A DNA stretch of 64,000 bases from Lysobacteraceae bacterium NML08-0793 (GTDB lineage: Bacteria > Pseudomonadota > Gammaproteobacteria > Xanthomonadales > Xanthomonadaceae): the NCBI GenBank assembly GCA_002798275.1, contig NWQR01000001.1:186001-250000 (forward strand), in the 5' to 3' direction. Shown piece by piece: positions 18,306 through 27,825 of the stretch. Below the pieces are notes generated by a model. It worked only from the letters and a program-made list of their open reading frames with translations, did not search any database and was not told where the DNA came from. Both the position numbers and the translations under genes were made by a program. Each line of letters opens with the position of its first letter. The stretch's first letter is position 1.

Positions 18306-19504
18306 TGCGCAAAATCGTTCCCGTTGAAGTGGATGCCAGCGGCAAGGGGCTGCTGGGCATGAGCGCCGAAGCATTTTTGCGCGATTACTGGCAGAAAAAG
18401 CCGCTGCTGATCCGCAATGCCTTCCCGGCGTTCCAGTCCCCCCTGCAACCGGAAGACCTGGCTGGCCTTGCTTGCGAAGAAGGCGCACTTGCCCGCATCG
18501 TGCGCCATGATTGGCAGGCCGATACTTGGCAGGTGGAAAACGGCCCGTTCCCGGAAGAAAAATTCCCCGATATGCCGCACCAGAACTGGACGCTCTTGGT
18601 GCAGGACGTGGACAAATGGGATGCCGATGTCGCCGCTTTGCTTACGCATTTTGATTTTCTGCCGCGCTGGCGCATCGACGACATCATGATTTCGTTTGCC
18701 GCCCCGGGCGGCTCGGTCGGCGCGCATATCGACCAATACGATGTCTTTCTGCTGCAAGCGCAAGGTCATCGGCGCTGGCAAATCGACACCCGCGCCAACC
18801 CGGATGAAACTTGGCGCGATGATGTGCCGCTGCGGCTTCTGAAAAACTTCAACCCCAATCAGGACTGGGTGCTGGCGCCGGGCGATATGCTCTATCTGCC
18901 ACCGGGCGTGCCGCATCACGGCGTGGCCGAAGACGCCTGCCTGACCATTTCCGTGGGGCTGCGTGCGCCTTCTAGCGCTGAATTGCTTGACCACTACGCG
19001 CAAACCCTAGCTTTTGATGCCGACGAACGCATCCGCTATGCCGACCCGGATCTTGCCAAACCGCAAGACCCGAATGAAATCGACGACGCTGCGCTCGACC
19101 GCGCCCTGGCCGCGCTTGCCCGCCTGCAACTGCATGAGCGCGATCAATTGGGCGAATGGTTTGGCCGCTTCATCAGCGCCTACCGGGTCGCCGAAGGCCA
19201 GGCGCCAAGCCCGGACGATGCGGCAGCTATCGACGTGCTGGCAAGCATCCATGACGGCGCAACCTGGCAGCGCCATCCGTATAGCCGCATGGCTTGGCGC
19301 AAGTCCGGCGACGGCGCGCTGCTGTTTGCCAATGGTGCGGCGTTCAAAGCCTGTGTGGCCGACGCAAAAATCATTGCCGCAGCCGAGAAACTGGATGCAG
19401 GCATCATTTTCAAACTCACCCAGCGCGGCCAAATCCTGCTGCAAACCTTGACCGATGCCGGGCATTACCAGCTTCAAACAGAGGAGTGGGACGAAGATGA
19501 GTGA
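18305..19504 (+). CDS. Ribosomal oxygenase of the YcfD/RoxA cupin (JmjC) family
   Basis: 399 aa. E. coli YcfD (RoxA) uses Fe(II) and 2-oxoglutarate to hydroxylate an arginine of ribosomal protein L16 (uL16). Similar landmarks: FLRDYWQKKPLLIRNAFP at the N-terminus, the metal motif H-x-D in GGSVGAHIDQYDVFLLQ (about His140, Asp142) and the distal His in YLPPGVPHHGVAED. A winged-helix C-terminal domain follows (about 260-399). It is translationally coupled to purB (TGATG) and overlaps the next gene by 8 bp. Confidence 0.9.
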
Positions 19505-19976
19505 AGAAAGCACCCGAGCCGAAGGCGTTGATGCCCTCGCCCACGCACTGAGCGACATCACCGGGCACAGCCTGCGCCATGTCAGCGTTTATATCGCGCA
19601 GCCGCTGCCCGGCTTCTGGAACAGCCCGGCAGCCCTGGACACCCTGCGTCGCTTCACCACTGAGCGCGCCATGCGCGAAGTACGGCTGCTGTTTGCCGAT
19701 GCCAACAGCTTGGCGCGCGACTACGGCGCACTTGTCACCCTTGCCCAGCGCCTGTCCAGCCATATCCTGCTGCGCGAAGCCGCGCCGGACTTTTCCCCAC
19801 CGGCCAGCCAAAGTTTCACCTTGGGCGATGAAGCCCTGCTGCTGTTTGACAGCGGCGAGCGCGCAGCCGCCACCCTGACCCGAGCCAACCAACATATCCG
19901 GCCACTGGCCGACCGCTTCGGTGATGCCTGGGAGCGCGCCCGGCCTGTCAGCGAGATCCGTGCACTGGGGATTTGA
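19497..19976 (+). CDS. Conserved hypothetical protein downstream of the RoxA-like gene
   Basis: 159 aa from ATG at 19497, overlapping the preceding stop. No named family recognised with certainty. It reads like a phospholipase-D-free DNA or ribonuclease-associated fold: RHVSVYIAQPLPGFWNSPAALDTLRRFTTERAMREVRLLFADANSLARDYGALVTLAQRLSS has regular alpha/beta spacing. No signal peptide or membrane segment. Its position as third gene of a purB-oxygenase operon suggests a cytoplasmic role, possibly RNA- or ribosome-related, but that is only context. Confidence 0.7.
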   Translation: MSEESTRAEGVDALAHALSDITGHSLRHVSVYIAQPLPGFWNSPAALDTLRRFTTERAMREVRLLFADANSLARDYGALVTLAQRLSSHILLREAAPDFSPPASQSFTLGDEALLLFDSGERAAATLTRANQHIRPLADRFGDAWERARPVSEIRALGI

Positions 19977-19991
19977 TACCCGCAGCGCCCA

Positions 19992-20828
19992 TCAATTGCC
20001 GGTAAACATGGCGCGATATTGCGGCGCCAAATGCGGACGCAGCACCGCCGCCGGCACATCCACGCTTTGGGTGCCGTCGGAATACGGCCCCACTTGATAC
20101 GGCGGAAACACGAACCGCAGCCCCAGCCATTTGCCATCGGCAGCAGGAATCGGCTCAAACTGGGCAAAGTTCTCCGCTTGGGGCATGGTGCCTTCTTCAA
20201 TCATATTGCTGGCACTGCGAGTAATTTCCGCGCGCTCAGCCAGTGGCACCTCGTCCTCTTCAAGACGTGTTTCCACCTGGGTAGCCAATTGCTTGCGCAC
20301 ATAGTCCGATACCGCCAGCCAGCCCGAATGCTCCGGAATCAGCGCTTGCGGAGTCAGCATCCGATCTTCCTGCGGCAGATAGGTAAAGCGGGCAATCAGC
20401 GGCATGCCATGCGCGCCGCCGGTATAAAGGCTGCCATCGACGGCCACCACGACGGCCGCCGGGCTATTCATCAGCTCGATGAAGTTCAGGCTAAGGTCGT
20501 AGGTATTACCGCCACTGCCGACCAAATCGCCGGCCAACTTGACCGCATCCTCCAAGTCCCGCCGTGCCCCCTCGGCATAGTCGAACAACGCCTGGGCAAG
20601 TTTGCGATGCTGGCTAGCCGCCGCAGGATAAGTAATGCCGATGAGATATTTGGCATTGCGCTCGGTTACGTCCTTGAGCGGCAATTCCAATGCCGAGGCG
20701 GCTTCTTCCGTATCGGCTGCCTCGCTTGTGTCGGCCACGCCCGTTTCCTTGTCCGCTGGGGGCGAGGCCATTTGGCAACCGGCAAGCACAACCGACAGCG
20801 TTAACAAGGATACGATTCGCAGGGACAT
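19992..20828 (-). CDS. Lipoprotein with RsiV-like (DUF3298) domain
   Basis: 278 aa. The N-terminal signal peptide ends in lipobox LAGC (Cys about 18), then a low-complexity Ala/Glu linker. The core contains TYDLSLNFIELMNSPAAVVVAVDGSLYTGGAHG, a DUF4163/DUF3298 pattern, and the C-terminal FVFPPYQVGPYSDGTQSVDVP, the DUF3298 hallmark also found in the anti-sigma factor RsiV. The exact function in Gram-negatives is unknown; lysozyme or wall-fragment binding is a possibility by analogy. It converges with the preceding operon with only 15 bp between. Confidence 0.8.
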   Translation of the reverse strand: MSLRIVSLLTLSVVLAGCQMASPPADKETGVADTSEAADTEEAASALELPLKDVTERNAKYLIGITYPAAASQHRKLAQALFDYAEGARRDLEDAVKLAGDLVGSGGNTYDLSLNFIELMNSPAAVVVAVDGSLYTGGAHGMPLIARFTYLPQEDRMLTPQALIPEHSGWLAVSDYVRKQLATQVETRLEEDEVPLAERAEITRSASNMIEEGTMPQAENFAQFEPIPAADGKWLGLRFVFPPYQVGPYSDGTQSVDVPAAVLRPHLAPQYRAMFTGN

Positions 20829-20934
20829 GGGGATCTATAAAATTGAATGCAAAGGTGAAAGGACGGCGCGCATGCCGAGTGCGATGCCCGCATCAGGCTG
20901 CCATTCTAGAGGCTGTCCCGCCATCTTGGGCAAC

Positions 20935-20960
20935 AAAAAACCCGGCCGAAGCCGGGTTTT
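20935..20960 (-). terminator. Terminator of the cold-shock gene
   Basis: CCCGGC, loop and GCCGGG (20941-20956) with A-run before and T-run after; symmetric, so it can act on both strands. It lies 25 bp past the cold-shock gene stop. Confidence 0.9.
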
Positions 20961-20984
20961 CATGCTTTTGCATGCAGGGCGTGA

Positions 20985-21194
20985 TTACAGCGCCTGTACT
21001 TCGTCGGCTTGCAGACCCTTCTGACCCTGCACCACCTTGAAGGACACCTGCTGGCCTTCCTGCAACGACTTGAAGCCGGTGCCCTGGATGGAGCGGAAGT
21101 GGACGAACAGGTCGGCGCCGCTTTCGGGGGTGATGAAGCCGTAGCCCTTGGCGTCGTTGAACCATTTGACGGTACCGGTCTGACGATCGGACAT
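20985..21194 (-). CDS. CspA-family cold-shock protein
   Basis: 69 aa from ATG at 21194, with AAGGAG at ideal spacing. Single OB-fold with RNP1-like GYGFIT and RNP2-like LFVHF (here KGYGFITP and DLFVHFRSI). Acts as an RNA chaperone or transcription antiterminator. A leader of over 100 bp lies upstream without a competing gene, as in many cold-shock genes, and could carry a temperature-responsive structure. Whether it is cold-induced cannot be told from sequence. Confidence 0.95.
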   Translation of the reverse strand: MSDRQTGTVKWFNDAKGYGFITPESGADLFVHFRSIQGTGFKSLQEGQQVSFKVVQGQKGLQADEVQAL

Positions 21195-21398
21195 GTTGTT
21201 ACTCCTTGGAAACAGTTGAATGAAAACACGGCGCAAGGCCGGACTGTCAGACAAGAGGCAACACGCAAGCGATGAAGCTGACCGCACGATCAAACACATC
21301 GGATCACTATGTTTCCGTGATCCCGCTGAAACAGTACGCGCACCATACACGAAAGCGGCGCAATAAGGTGAGGTTTTTCACTTTGCCCGGTGCGATAT

Positions 21399-21677
21399 CT
21401 ATCCTTCTGTGCGCAGCTGCGCATATTCGGGATGCCGCCGCATCCAACTGTCCACATAGGAACACAACGGATTGACCTGCAAGCCTTCGGCGCGCGCCCA
21501 TTGCAGAGCGGCTTCGGCCAGTTCTCCGGCCAACCCCCGGCCGCCGATCTGGCTGGGCACATGGGTGCGGACAATCGCCATCTGTCCGCCTTCGCGGCGG
21601 TAATCCAGTTCGGCTTGATAACCGTCCTGCCGCAGAAAAAAACGCCCCAAAGCGGGGTCGTGAACAATATCGGTCAT
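21399..21677 (-). CDS. Small GNAT-like N-acetyltransferase (YjdJ-type)
   Basis: 92 aa from ATG at 21677, preceded by AGGAGAG. The fold is the minimal GNAT form with FLRQDGYQAELDYRREGGQMAIVRTHVPSQIGGRGLAGELAEAALQWARAEGLQVNPLCSYV; V-P-x-x-x-G-G-x-G-L-A is the acetyl-CoA loop. The C-terminal WMRRHPEYAQL motif is typical of the family. Substrate unknown. Confidence 0.85.
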   Translation of the reverse strand: MTDIVHDPALGRFFLRQDGYQAELDYRREGGQMAIVRTHVPSQIGGRGLAGELAEAALQWARAEGLQVNPLCSYVDSWMRRHPEYAQLRTEG

Positions 21678-21852
21678 GGCACTCTCCTGTGGAAACAACA
21701 TCAACAGTGCCGCCATACGTCACCGTTTGCAAGATTGCGTCCATTGTCATGGGGGATTTGTGCCGTCAAAAAAGTTGGCACGCTTCATGCTTTACATACG
21801 GCAGAGAATGTTTCACTTCCCGCCCACCCAAATTCACCTCAAAGGTAACGCC

Positions 21853-22026
21853 ATGAGCAACAACTTCGACCTCCTCAGCACCATGTTCGACCTGATGCTG
21901 GAAAGCGGCAACAATGCCGAGCACTACCAGCATCTGAGCGATGAGGCCTATGCCCGTCTGGTGCATAGCTATGCCGATGACGAAAGCCTGGAAGATGCCT
22001 GCCTTGACATGCCGCAAGCGGCCTGA
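21853..22026 (+). CDS. Small acidic hypothetical protein
   Basis: 57 aa, MSNNFDLLSTMFDLMLESG, predicted helical and acidic. ATG at 21853 with AAAGGT upstream. Codon use matches the neighbours. No family recognised; it stands alone between two minus-strand genes and could be a small regulator. Confidence 0.5.
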   Translation: MSNNFDLLSTMFDLMLESGNNAEHYQHLSDEAYARLVHSYADDESLEDACLDMPQAA

Positions 22027-22042
22027 ACGCCAAGGCGCTGAC

Positions 22043-22648
22043 TCAAAAACCGATTTCCCGCAGAAAGTGCCCGGCCAGTCCCGGCTGGGTCAGCAGCATG
22101 AACATCACCCCATAGGCCGCTCCGGCCAGATGCGCACCATGCGCGACATTGTCGCGGCCATGACGCTCCATCCAGATCGAATACGCCACATACAACACGG
22201 CGAACACGATTGCCGGAATCGGGAACGGAATCGGAAAAATCACCAGTTTCGACCACGGTGAAAACAGAATGTACGCAAACAGCACCGCCGAGGTGCCGCC
22301 GGATGCGCCCAAACTGCGATAGTTGGGGTTTTGCCGCTGCTTGATGCAGGCCGGCAATCCGGCCATGACAATGGCCGACAGATAAAAAAACGCAAATCCC
22401 GCCGCACCGGTCAAGCCACCGCCGAATATCTGCTCAATCTGGCGGCCAAAAAAGTACAGCGTCACCATGTTGAAGATGAGATGCATCCAATCGGCATGGA
22501 CAAAGCCGTGTGTGAGCAGACGCGCGTACTGCTTGCGGCGTACCACCATTACCGGCCAGAGCATCAGTCGATCCAGCAAACGCGGATTGTCAAATGCCCG
22601 CCATGAAACCAGCGCGGTGATGGCGATGATGAGCAAGGTCATCTCCAT
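22043..22648 (-). CDS. Rhomboid-family intramembrane serine protease
   Basis: 201 aa, six likely membrane segments. Catalytic serine is in SLGASGGTSAVLFAY and the partner His in NVAHGAHLAGAAYG; GFVHADWMHLIFNMVTLYFFG is the usual HxxxHxxxN region. Rhomboids cleave membrane proteins within the bilayer. It carries a GASGG variant instead of the commoner GASGA/GASGV. Substrate unknown. Divergent from the M14 peptidase gene. Confidence 0.92.
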   Translation of the reverse strand: MEMTLLIIAITALVSWRAFDNPRLLDRLMLWPVMVVRRKQYARLLTHGFVHADWMHLIFNMVTLYFFGRQIEQIFGGGLTGAAGFAFFYLSAIVMAGLPACIKQRQNPNYRSLGASGGTSAVLFAYILFSPWSKLVIFPIPFPIPAIVFAVLYVAYSIWMERHGRDNVAHGAHLAGAAYGVMFMLLTQPGLAGHFLREIGF

Positions 22649-22790
22649 GGCATCTCTCCACTACGCGGCAATTCAGGGCAGCTATTGGGCGTTGTCATCT
22701 GTGCGGCTCAAACGGCAAGGGGGCGCAAGACTACCATCCCCCTCTGCCCGGGGCGCTAATATCGACATCCTTCCCAACAGGATGATTTCA

Positions 22791-24569
22791 ATGCCCCGTC
22801 TTAATGCGCTCGCCCTTGCCAGCCTGATTGCCCTTGCCCCGCTGTCGGCAATTGCCAGCCAGCCGCCGCTGTCCACCCATGCCGAGCGCAGCGGCTTTAC
22901 CCAAACCGGCCGCTATGCGGAAGTCATCGCACTATGTGAAGACTTTGCCCGTACTTATCCGCAGATGGTGCGCTGTTTTGACTTTGGCACTACCCCGGAA
23001 GGACGCCCGATGAAGGCATTGGCCATATCGGCCAGTGGCGCGCTGGATGCGGCAGCGGCAAAGCGCGAAAACCTGCCGGTGATTCTGGTGCAAGGCGGCA
23101 TCCATTCGGGTGAAATCGACGGCAAGGATGCGGTGTTCTGGCTATTGCGCGACTGGCTGGCCGACCCGACCAAACATGCCGTGCTTGGCAAACAGGTGAT
23201 GCTGTTCGTGCCGGTGTTCAATGTGGATGGGCATGAAAACTTCCGCGCCTGGCACCGCCCCAATCAACGCGGGCCAGAACAAATGGGCTTTCGCGTTACC
23301 GCGCAGCGCTACAACCTCAACCGCGACTATCTGAAAGCCGATTCGCCGGAAATGCAGGCCATGCTGCGCCTGGTCAACACATGGGATCCGCTGGTGGAAA
23401 TCGACCTGCATGCCACCGATGGCGCGCAATTCCAGCATGCGATTTCCATCACCGCGCATCCGGTCAACACTGGCGATACCGCATTGGCACAAGTCGGCCG
23501 CACGCTGCGCGATGGCATCATCACCGATCTTGAGCAAAGCGGCTTCATGCCGGTCGATTTCTATCCGAGCTTTGTCGAATACGACAACCCCGCCTCGGGT
23601 TTTTCCGAGGGTGTTCCGAGCCCACGTTTTTCGCATGGTTATTTCCATCTGCGCAACCGCATCGGCATCTTGGTGGAAACCCATAGCTGGCGCACCTATC
23701 CCGAGCGCGTGCGCTCAACCCGTGCCAGCGTGGAAAGCCTGATCAAGCACATCGCCCAGCATGGTCGCCAATGGCGCAGCATTGCCGACGCCAGTGATCG
23801 GCGCGCCGCTGCGCTGGCCGGACAGCCGGTATCGCTGCGCTGGAAAGTGCTGGATCAGGCCAAAACCATCGACTTTCAAGGCTATGCCTATACCCGCAGC
23901 CCATCGGAAATTTCCGGCGCGCTGATGACCCGCTATGACGAAACCAAGCCGCAAGTCTGGCGCGTACCGCTGCGCAACCAGATTGCACCGGCACTGCAAG
24001 TTACCGCGCCGAAAAACGGCTATCTGATTCCCGCCGCCTGGGCCAGCCTGTTCCAGCCCAAGCTCGAATTGCATGGCATCCAATACCGCCGCATCGACAA
24101 CGCTCTGACCGATATTCCGGTGGAGGTTTTCCGCGCAGGCAAGGCAGAATTCGCCAAGACATCCGTGGAAGGCCATCAGCGCCTCGACCTTGACGGCCAA
24201 TGGCAGACAGAAGGGCAACAATCCTTCGCGCCCGGCGCCCTTTGGATACCGATTGCCCAGGCCAAGGCGCGTCTTGTCATGCAGCTTGTCGAACCACAAG
24301 CGCCGGATGCACTGGTCGCCTGGGGGGAAATGAACAATGTGTTCGAGCAAAAGGAATACATGGAGGACTATGTGGCCGAGGCCGAAGCCCGCAAGATGCT
24401 GGCACAAGACCCGGCGCTGAAGGCCGAGTTCGAGCGTCGTTTGGCCGAAGATGCCGAATTTGCCGCCTCTGCCAGCAAGCGGCTGGCGTTTTTCTATCAG
24501 CGCCATCCGGCCTATGACCGGGATTTGCATCGCTATCCGGTTGTCCGGGTATTGCAGCCGCTGCAATGA
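22791..24569 (+). CDS. Secreted M14-family zinc carboxypeptidase
   Basis: 592 aa from ATG at 22791; signal peptide with probable cleavage after residues 21-23 (SAIAS). Zinc ligands: His105 and Glu108 (GGIHSGEIDG) and a later His in EIDLHATDG; catalytic Glu in ILVETHSWRTYPERV. The C-terminal 250 residues form a further beta-rich domain of unknown role. It probably trims peptides in the periplasm or outside. An ATG three codons upstream (22782) is an alternative. Confidence 0.88.
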   Translation: MPRLNALALASLIALAPLSAIASQPPLSTHAERSGFTQTGRYAEVIALCEDFARTYPQMVRCFDFGTTPEGRPMKALAISASGALDAAAAKRENLPVILVQGGIHSGEIDGKDAVFWLLRDWLADPTKHAVLGKQVMLFVPVFNVDGHENFRAWHRPNQRGPEQMGFRVTAQRYNLNRDYLKADSPEMQAMLRLVNTWDPLVEIDLHATDGAQFQHAISITAHPVNTGDTALAQVGRTLRDGIITDLEQSGFMPVDFYPSFVEYDNPASGFSEGVPSPRFSHGYFHLRNRIGILVETHSWRTYPERVRSTRASVESLIKHIAQHGRQWRSIADASDRRAAALAGQPVSLRWKVLDQAKTIDFQGYAYTRSPSEISGALMTRYDETKPQVWRVPLRNQIAPALQVTAPKNGYLIPAAWASLFQPKLELHGIQYRRIDNALTDIPVEVFRAGKAEFAKTSVEGHQRLDLDGQWQTEGQQSFAPGALWIPIAQAKARLVMQLVEPQAPDALVAWGEMNNVFEQKEYMEDYVAEAEARKMLAQDPALKAEFERRLAEDAEFAASASKRLAFFYQRHPAYDRDLHRYPVVRVLQPLQ

Positions 24570-24636
24570 ACCATTTATCGGCTATTGGCGCACTTGCGCG
24601 ACGCAGCATGACTTGTCTGCGGGTGCGGACATAGAA

Positions 24637-24661
24637 TCAATCATTCATTTGAATTGATTGA
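24637..24661. promoter_or_regulatory. Palindrome before the TetR gene
   Basis: TCAATCA (24637-24643) and TGATTGA (24655-24661) are perfect 7-bp inverted repeats with 11 bp between, ending 5 bp before the ATG at 24667. It is the likely operator of the TetR regulator and the fatty-acid genes after it. Confidence 0.6.
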
Positions 24662-24666
24662 CTCTC

Positions 24667-25281
24667 ATGGCGGCCATCCAGTTCAGCACCAAAGACCGGA
24701 TTCTCAACGCAGCAGAAGCCCTGTTCGCCGAGCAGGGCTTTTCCGCCACTTCCCTGCGCGAAGTTACCAGCCGTGCCGATGTAAATATCGCGGCAGTCAA
24801 CTACCACTTCGGCAGCAAGGAAAACTTGGTCAACGAAGTTTTCCGTCGCCGCATGGATGAAATGAGCGATGCGCGACTGGCACTTCTTGAAACCGCCAAA
24901 ACCGAAAATCCCGGCCAAATTGATGCCATCCTGCGCGCCTTCATCATTCCGGCGCTGGGCGTTTCCACCGAGCGCGGCGGGGTGGCGTTCATCCGTGTCA
25001 TCGCCCGTGCCTACGCCGAAAAAAACGATGGCCTGCGCGCATTTCTCTCCACCCGCTATGGTCATGTACTGCGTGAATTCGCCCTGGCGCTGGCTCCCTG
25101 CCTGCCCGCGCTGTCGAAGGAGCAACTGTATTGGCGGCTGGATTTTGTCATCGGCGCGCTGACCTATGCGATGGCCGATTTCGGGGTCATCAAGCGCCCC
25201 TCCGGCATCAGCGAAGCGGCGCACCGCGCGCGGGCCACCGATGAACTCATCGCCTTTGCCGTGGCCGGGCTGAAAGCCTGA
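24667..25281 (+). CDS. TetR-family regulator of fatty-acid degradation
   Basis: 204 aa from ATG at 24667 (MAAIQFSTKDRIL). HTH: LREVTSRADVNIAAVNYHFGSKENLVNEVF. The C-terminal ligand domain has PsrA/CerR-like features. It lies 32 bp upstream of a beta-oxidation gene pair, so acyl-CoA or fatty-acid sensing is likely by context. An alternative TTG start at 24658 would fall inside the palindrome and is less likely. Confidence 0.85.
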   Translation: MAAIQFSTKDRILNAAEALFAEQGFSATSLREVTSRADVNIAAVNYHFGSKENLVNEVFRRRMDEMSDARLALLETAKTENPGQIDAILRAFIIPALGVSTERGGVAFIRVIARAYAEKNDGLRAFLSTRYGHVLREFALALAPCLPALSKEQLYWRLDFVIGALTYAMADFGVIKRPSGISEAAHRARATDELIAFAVAGLKA

Positions 25282-25313
25282 GCCTTCCCTCTCCAACCAA
25301 ACCGGAGCCTGAA

Positions 25314-27683
25314 ATGTCCGAAAACTTGATTGTTCGCCGTGTTGCCGTCCTAGGCGCAGGCGTGATGGGCGCGCAAATCGCCGCGCAACTGGTCAATGCC
25401 GGGATAGACACGCTGCTGTTCGACCTGCCCGCCGCAGAAGGCGACAAGAGTGCGATTGCAAAAAAAGCCATCGCCCATCTGGGCAAACTCTCCCCTGCCC
25501 CGCTGGCGGAAAAATCTCTGGCCGAAGCGATTGTGCCGGCCAATTACGAAACCGACCTAGGGCTTTTGGAAAGTTGCGACCTCATCATCGAGGCAATTGC
25601 CGAGCGCATGGACTGGAAGCAAGCGCTGTATCGCCAAATTGCTCCACATGTACCAGCGCATGCGCTGCTGGCTTCCAATACCTCGGGGCTTGGCATCGAA
25701 AAACTGGCCGATGCGCTGCCCGAAGCACTGCGACCGCGTTTTTGTGGCGTGCATTTCTTCAACCCGCCGCGCTATATGTATCTGGTGGAGCTGATTCCCA
25801 CCCGTCATACCGACAACCGACATCTGGCCGGGCTGGAAACCTTCCTCACCACACAAGTGGGCAAGGGTGTGGTCATCGCCCGCGATACCCCCAACTTCAT
25901 CGGTAATCGCATTGGCGTGTTCTCGATTCTCGCCACCTTGCATCACACCCAGGCTTTCGGTCTTGGCTTTGATACCGTCGATGCCCTGACCGGCCCGCTA
26001 CTTGGCCGCCCCAAATCCGCCACCTACCGCACGGCAGACGTGGTGGGGCTTGACACCCTGCGGCATGTCATCAACACCATGGCCGACACCCTGCCGCAAG
26101 ACCCCTGGCACGGCTTTTTCCACGCCCCGCAATGGCTCGATGCCCTGATTGAAAAAGGCGCACTGGGACAGAAAACCGGCATCGGCATCTATCGCAAGCA
26201 GGGTCGGCAAATCGACGTACTCAATCTTGAACAAGGCGATTACGTCCCGCAAAACGCTGGCGCTGCCGAAGAAGTCATCGCCATCCTGAAAGAAAAAGAC
26301 CCGGCGAAAAAATTTGCCGCGCTGCGCGCCAGTGCGCATCCACAGGCGCAATTCATCTGGGCGATTTTCCGCGACCTGTTCCATTACGCCGCCTTCCACT
26401 TGGCCGATATTGCCGAAACCGCCCGCGATGTGGACTTTGCCATCCGCTGGGGCTATGGCTGGAAGGCCGGCCCATTTGAAACCTGGCAAGCGGCTGGCTG
26501 GAAACAAGTCGCCGAATGGATTGCCGAAGACATTGCCGCAGGCAAGAGCATGAGCCCAGTCGCCCTGCCCGACTGGGTGATGCAGCGCGATGGTGTGCAT
26601 GCCGCCGACGGCAGCTACAGCCCCGGCCAAGACACACTGCTGCCGCGCTCGGCGCTGCCGGTCTATCGTCGCCAGCGTTTCCCAGACCCAATACTGGGCG
26701 AAGTCCACCCCAGCGGCAAAACCATTTGGGAAAACGCAGGCGTGCGCCTTTGGGCAGACGAGGGCGAAGAAATTGCCGTGGTCAGCTTCAAGACCAAGCT
26801 CAATACCGTCAACGACCAGGTGCTGGACGGCATGCAGGAAGCTATCCGCATTGCCGAGCGCGACTTCAAGGGTCTGGTGATTTGGCAGACCAGCGAACCA
26901 TTCTCCGCCGGTGCCGACCTTGCCGGTGCCTTGGGGCTGTTGCAACAAGGAAAGCTGGCGCAGTTCGAAGCGCTGGTCGCCAACTTCCAGAAAACCAGCC
27001 AGGCGATCAAATATTCACTGGTGCCGGTGGTGGCGGCAGTGCGCGGACTGGCGCTGGGCGGCGGCTGCGAATTCCAGATGCACGCAGCACGCACCGTGGC
27101 TCACCTGGAAAGCTATATCGGCCTGGTCGAAGCCGGTGTCGGGCTGCTGCCTGCCGGTGGCGGCCTGAAAGAGTTTGCTCTGCGGGCCTCCAAGGTCTCT
27201 GAAAACGGCGATGTCTTTGCCGCACTCAAAAAAGGCTTTGAAGCCGCAGCGATGGCAAAGGTTTCCACATCGGCGCTGGAGGCCAAAACGCTGGGGCTGC
27301 TGCGTGCTGATGACCGCATCGTGATGAATGCCAACGAGCTTTTGCATGTGGCCAAGGCCGAAGCCAAAGCACTGGCCGAAGGCGGCTATCGACCGCCCCT
27401 GCCCGCCCGCGCCATTCGGGTTGCCGGTGATGTCGGCATCGCCACCTTCAAAATGATGCTGGTCAATATGCTCGAAGGCCGCTTCATCAGCCCGTATGAC
27501 GCGGAAATTGCCGAGCGCATCGCCACGGTCATCTGCGGCGGCGAAATCGACCGCCATTCGCAGGTGGACGAGGAATGGCTGATTCGCCTTGAGCGCAAAC
27601 ATTTTGTGGCATTGGCGCAGCAGGAAAAAACCCAAGCGCGCATCGAGCACATGCTCAATACCGGCAAGCCGCTGCGCAACTAA
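25314..27683 (+). CDS. FadN-type 3-hydroxyacyl-CoA dehydrogenase/enoyl-CoA hydratase
   Basis: 789 aa. Two beta-oxidation activities in one chain: NAD-binding hydroxyacyl-CoA dehydrogenase first (VLGAGVMGAQIAAQLVNAG, CGVHFFNPPRYMYLVELI) and crotonase/hydratase second (about 480-690, FSAGADLAG, ALGGGCEFQMHAARTVAHLESYIGLVEAG). This order is the reverse of E. coli FadB/FadJ (hydratase first) and matches Bacillus-type FadN. ATG at 25314 follows the TetR gene closely. It works with the thiolase downstream; no acyl-CoA dehydrogenase is in the window. Confidence 0.92.
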   Translation: MSENLIVRRVAVLGAGVMGAQIAAQLVNAGIDTLLFDLPAAEGDKSAIAKKAIAHLGKLSPAPLAEKSLAEAIVPANYETDLGLLESCDLIIEAIAERMDWKQALYRQIAPHVPAHALLASNTSGLGIEKLADALPEALRPRFCGVHFFNPPRYMYLVELIPTRHTDNRHLAGLETFLTTQVGKGVVIARDTPNFIGNRIGVFSILATLHHTQAFGLGFDTVDALTGPLLGRPKSATYRTADVVGLDTLRHVINTMADTLPQDPWHGFFHAPQWLDALIEKGALGQKTGIGIYRKQGRQIDVLNLEQGDYVPQNAGAAEEVIAILKEKDPAKKFAALRASAHPQAQFIWAIFRDLFHYAAFHLADIAETARDVDFAIRWGYGWKAGPFETWQAAGWKQVAEWIAEDIAAGKSMSPVALPDWVMQRDGVHAADGSYSPGQDTLLPRSALPVYRRQRFPDPILGEVHPSGKTIWENAGVRLWADEGEEIAVVSFKTKLNTVNDQVLDGMQEAIRIAERDFKGLVIWQTSEPFSAGADLAGALGLLQQGKLAQFEALVANFQKTSQAIKYSLVPVVAAVRGLALGGGCEFQMHAARTVAHLESYIGLVEAGVGLLPAGGGLKEFALRASKVSENGDVFAALKKGFEAAAMAKVSTSALEAKTLGLLRADDRIVMNANELLHVAKAEAKALAEGGYRPPLPARAIRVAGDVGIATFKMMLVNMLEGRFISPYDAEIAERIATVICGGEIDRHSQVDEEWLIRLERKHFVALAQQEKTQARIEHMLNTGKPLRN

Positions 27684-27825
27684 AAGCCGATGCCGAAGAT
27701 TGACCATCCTGCCGCAACTTTTCTCGCGCTGCCCAAGGGCATGACCTTTGACAGCGCGCGTGGCCGCGCAAGTGTTGCCAGGGCGGCACAGCCCGGTGCC
27801 GTTATCCCAACTTTTGGAGAGACCC

